From Allolobophora icterica (Eukaryota; Annelida; Clitellata; Crassiclitellata; Lumbricidae), in assembly GCA_963556255.1 (NCBI GenBank), contig OY744605.1, positions 11,147,379 to 11,211,378 of the forward strand: a DNA stretch of 64,000 bases, written 5' to 3'. Shown here in pieces: positions 60,598-64,000 of the stretch. The notes under the pieces are model-generated. The model did no database searches. It saw only the letters and a list, made by a program, of their open reading frames with translations, and was not told the DNA's origin. Numbering within the stretch: position 1 is the first letter of the stretch; each line of letters opens with the position of its first letter. The translations under genes and the position numbers were made by a program.

Positions 60598-63500
60598 TAT
60601 GAACATCACAAGGTCTTGAAACAAAACTGGAACATCGACCATGTTAAGCTGGTATGCTACCTGGATGGAGCTAAACGTATGGAAAAGGTAGAACTGTGTG
60701 GCGAGTAAAATTTTACAGCTGCTATTTCTCCCTCCCTCAATCGTTTTCCGACAAGCGAATCTTATTCGTCACACTGTATCTCTGGACAACTCCGCAGCAC
60801 TCACGAATAAGCTGGTCAGTTGCACAAAGCATGTAGGTAGCACTTTACAGGTTTGCCTTTTTAATGAATAATATCTTCAAAGAGAAGAAAGTGAGCAACA
60901 CTGAGGGGCACATTGCTCCCTTGGCCCAAAGTCACAGAAACCTTTGAATTAAAGAAATTCTCTGACTTGTAACAGCACAGAAAACCTTTGTAAGTTACAA
61001 TGCTATGTTATAGCACAGAAAAATGCTAATCACACTACAATTAAACTTCATTGTAGCATGCTTCTTTATCGTAAAGTTCCTTTTAAAGTGAAGGTTGGCT
61101 GTGTAAAACTGTTTAAACTAGGACGGTAAACCTTTTGCAACATACTTTGTTATGCTACGGTTTGGGCTGGCCCCGTAACAATGCTTAAATCAGTACAGTA
61201 AATGAGCATCTTCATTAAAGAGCAGATCCTGTCACAGCATGGACTTATTACCAGTACAAAGGTTTCAGTATTCCCCATTATATTGGTGGACAATGTTATA
61301 TTCATGAAGATTTGACCTCCGTCTGTTACTGGGTTTCATGACTCATCTTCAGTCTCATCTGAAGATTTGAAGAGCACTGCTATTATTGTAACAGACATTA
61401 TTTAACCAATGGCACAGCTGAGCGAGCCAAATGAACCTCTGAGGCTTTTCTTTCAGTTTGCATTCGATAAATAATAAATACCTGTTTAAAAATCTTCTAA
61501 TACGACAATAAGTTACACACACGTTCAACTGCAACCCAGGAAAAGAAATGGATGCAGGAAAAGAATGCCAAAGACACACAGCAACATCGGGAGACATACA
61601 GAGAAATACTGGCAGACACATAAAGAGACATTGGCAGACACAGAAAAAGACACATACTGGCAGACATACAAAGACACACACTGGCAGGTAAACAATGAGA
61701 CAATGAGGCACACACAAAGACACGCATGTAACTATCACAAACGGATTACCATGCAGATAAAATGAGAAATACTCCTCCATATCAGACAACAGATGGTGCC
61801 ACAGTAAGTGTCCAGATACACACACACACACACATACATACACACTCACATTCATACACATATGCATACATGCACACATACATACACATATACATGTATG
61901 TGCACATATATAAGTATTCCTACACATGCAATAAATACAGCACAGAGAAAATGCGCAGCAACAGGCACGTGCTACCTTCCTTGATGAAGTCAGTTACTTC
62001 CTAACACATTTCAGACATAAAAAAGTCTTTTGTTAACATTTCCCGTATGTCAACCCATATCAAGCACGTTCTAGTTCAGTGACACAGGGCGCAAAATTCT
62101 TTTACTCCTTCCGAGATCTGCAGAAGCTGAAGCTGTAGAGGCAAAGTAATAGTGCCATCAAAGAAATATCACTTAAATTACACACGAATTGCGGATCATG
62201 CCAGTTCAATTGCGTTCATCACAACCTTGTACAAACACAAGCATGAAAACATTCACGTGGCAACCATTAAAGGACTTTTCAAAAGTACGTATGACTATTA
62301 GATATTAACAGATGTGGCTTAAGGAAGGCAGAGAACACCTAACACTGGGTTGAGCCACAGAGTTACTGCAAACTAGAATACAACCTGAATCATTCTTGTT
62401 TGATTCTCGTAAGTTACAAAGCCAAAAACTAACATCTTCAACACAACCTTACCATCATAGTATCATTTATGACAGCATGCTTCATTGCCTTATTTCAAAG
62501 AGTATCGTATGTACCCGCTGCTGTCATCTGAATTCACATAGCATAACATGAGACAGCGATAGAAGTTGCTACTTACAGCAATAATTTCACCTTACTAGAT
62601 CCAACAGAACCTCCTCCCTCCAATGGGAACCACATCAAATAATCATTTCATCTTACTAGAGCCAATAGAACCTTCAGGTCCTCTTCATGAAGAGCTGGAT
62701 TAAAGTTGGATATAACAAATGCACATAAAAATCAGATTCAGTTCCAAAGCTGTATTAAATTCAGATTCCGAGTGAGACCACAGCGTTATAACAGAATTCA
62801 TGTTATAACGGTGCGTGTATAAAGGAGGTTCTGCTGTATACAAAAAATAAACTGTGCATCAGACGAAGCTGTTAGGACTTTCAGCTGAAATACAATATAA
62901 GCTTTCACTGGAGGCTGCATCGATCAACGATGGGTAATTTCAAATCCTGCACCAGGAATCAAATCCACGACACCGAGGATGACAAAGCCAACATATTATT
63001 GCACTCACACCACGAGAAACCCAAATATCAAACTTAACAATGACACGCTCTACAACATCCCACGTCAGAACTGTAAACACTGTGCACTGCATGCCTCAAC
63101 TGTAAACATCGCTCTGTAATTTTAATTGAACATTTATATAGCGCCGCTTAAAGTGCATGACAAATCAGAGGCTTACTGTACAAAACAGCTGTAGGTACCA
63201 CGAAAAAAATTAAAACCGATTCTAACGGCATCTCTACACTTACCCATATTCGGAAGCTTCGTACAGTCACCCAAAAAAATGAGATGCAGCAACAGACAGA
63301 GGCTGCCACTTCAAATGGGACAAAGGTCAAAGGTCGACATTCGCTGTACAAAGACAGGTGACGTTGGAAAGCAGTGAGTTAATAATGCTGCCTTATGGTG
63401 CCATCACCTTTACGACAATTTTCATCATCATTCAACATCATAGTTTCACAGCTCTGCATGTACAATTTGTACATGCACGCTACAAGCGTACCCATCGCTT

Positions 63501-64000
63501 GTGAATGTACGAAGAGATCATTGACCTTGAATGCACAAGCAAAATTTCTCAAATCTGGCTACTGGACCGGCTCTATCCTGACTGCACGGGAAAATGGATT
63601 AGGGGCTGTCTCTTGGAGTTTGGCTCACAAAACTAAGAAATTCTGACCGAATTTTTCAGTGAAATTGCTTAACAATACTAAAAGAACTGAAAAAATCGTA
63701 TGGAGCCATTCAAAACATACACGTGACGTAAACTGATGTTAAATGCAACATAATAAAATGCAATGCAACAAGACAGAGTTATACAATGCCTTCTGCGCAT
63801 TACCTCTCAAAGGCAATCACTGCAGGATTTTGTCCAGATCTCAAGAAAACCTCAAACTTGTGAATAAAAGCGGTTGGAAACATGTCACCGTGTGGTAAGA
63901 AGGAAGAAAGAAATGTGGTTGGTTTCCGCTTACTGGAGGTCTGAGGCAACATTTGACATGCTCAAAAAGTACCACAGATGCATCTTAAAACTGCTCTGAA
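60598..64000. other. Non-coding, no gene recognised
   Basis: A CACA/CATA tract lies at 61818-61925. A degenerate 'ctggcagacacataaagaga' repeat at 61600-61695 creates a cysteine-rich minus-strand frame that I do not regard as a gene. A short duplicated phrase ('cttactagagccaatagaac') lies near 62595 and 62655. A LINE/SINE tail (tttatatagcgcc) is at 63130. The rest is unassigned; exons of a neighbouring gene could be present but none was recognised. Confidence 0.45.

Noticed and set aside
61355..61927. Cysteine-rich minus-strand 190-codon frame
   Set aside because: It arises from CACA/CATA and 'ggcagacacata' repeats. There is no signal peptide followed by a structured domain, and no homology is recognised.

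Overview
The window is animal nuclear DNA: interrupted genes with GT-AG introns, abundant microsatellites, many non-autonomous DNA transposons, 5'-truncated LINEs and tRNA-derived SINEs. The repeat spectrum (CR1/L2-like LINEs ending in ATTGATTG repeats, SINEs carrying the same 'gaggcgctatataaat' tail, ATAC/CATA tetranucleotides, many hAT families) suggests a marine invertebrate. I cannot name the phylum from sequence alone.

Three host genes can be reconstructed exon by exon. (1) An ankyrin-repeat/SOCS-box (ASB-like) gene, + strand, 1964-5448, three coding exons, about 503 aa. (2) CEP104, the centriole/ciliary-tip protein, - strand, spanning about 45440 down to 22852 in at least 25 coding exons (about 884 codons found): N-terminal jelly-roll, coiled coil, TOG array and zinc fingers, in the same order as the human protein. 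(3) FAM221B, + strand, 47663-54200, seven coding exons, 340 aa. CEP104 and FAM221B are head to head, with about 2.2 kb between their start codons, so a shared divergent promoter is possible.

Layout. 0-6 kb: ASB-like gene with an antisense LINE relic in its first intron. 6-10 kb: MITEs, a (TA)n-centred inverted repeat, and a 1.54-kb non-autonomous element with perfect terminal inverted repeats and mirror-arranged 15-mers. 10.7-17.6 kb: two abutting giant minisatellites (14-bp and 27-bp units). 17.8-22.8 kb: LINE and SINE remnants. 22.85-45.44 kb: CEP104, its introns filled with transposons. The largest is a 2.4-kb element in the first coding intron with perfect 13-bp terminal repeats, a perfect 8-bp target duplication and a 515-codon hAT-like transposase frame. 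45.4-47.6 kb: divergent intergenic region. 47.66-54.2 kb: FAM221B. 54.3-64 kb: AT-rich sequence with minisatellites and repeats, no gene recognised.

The most notable items are the hAT-like transposon inside CEP104, the mirror-repeat element at 7.7-9.2 kb, two apparent GC-AG introns in FAM221B, and an inverted SINE pair flanking a 56-nt CEP104 exon. Many long open frames in the window are artefacts of stop-free tandem repeats or simple sequence. Several true exons lie in frames that do not begin with ATG.
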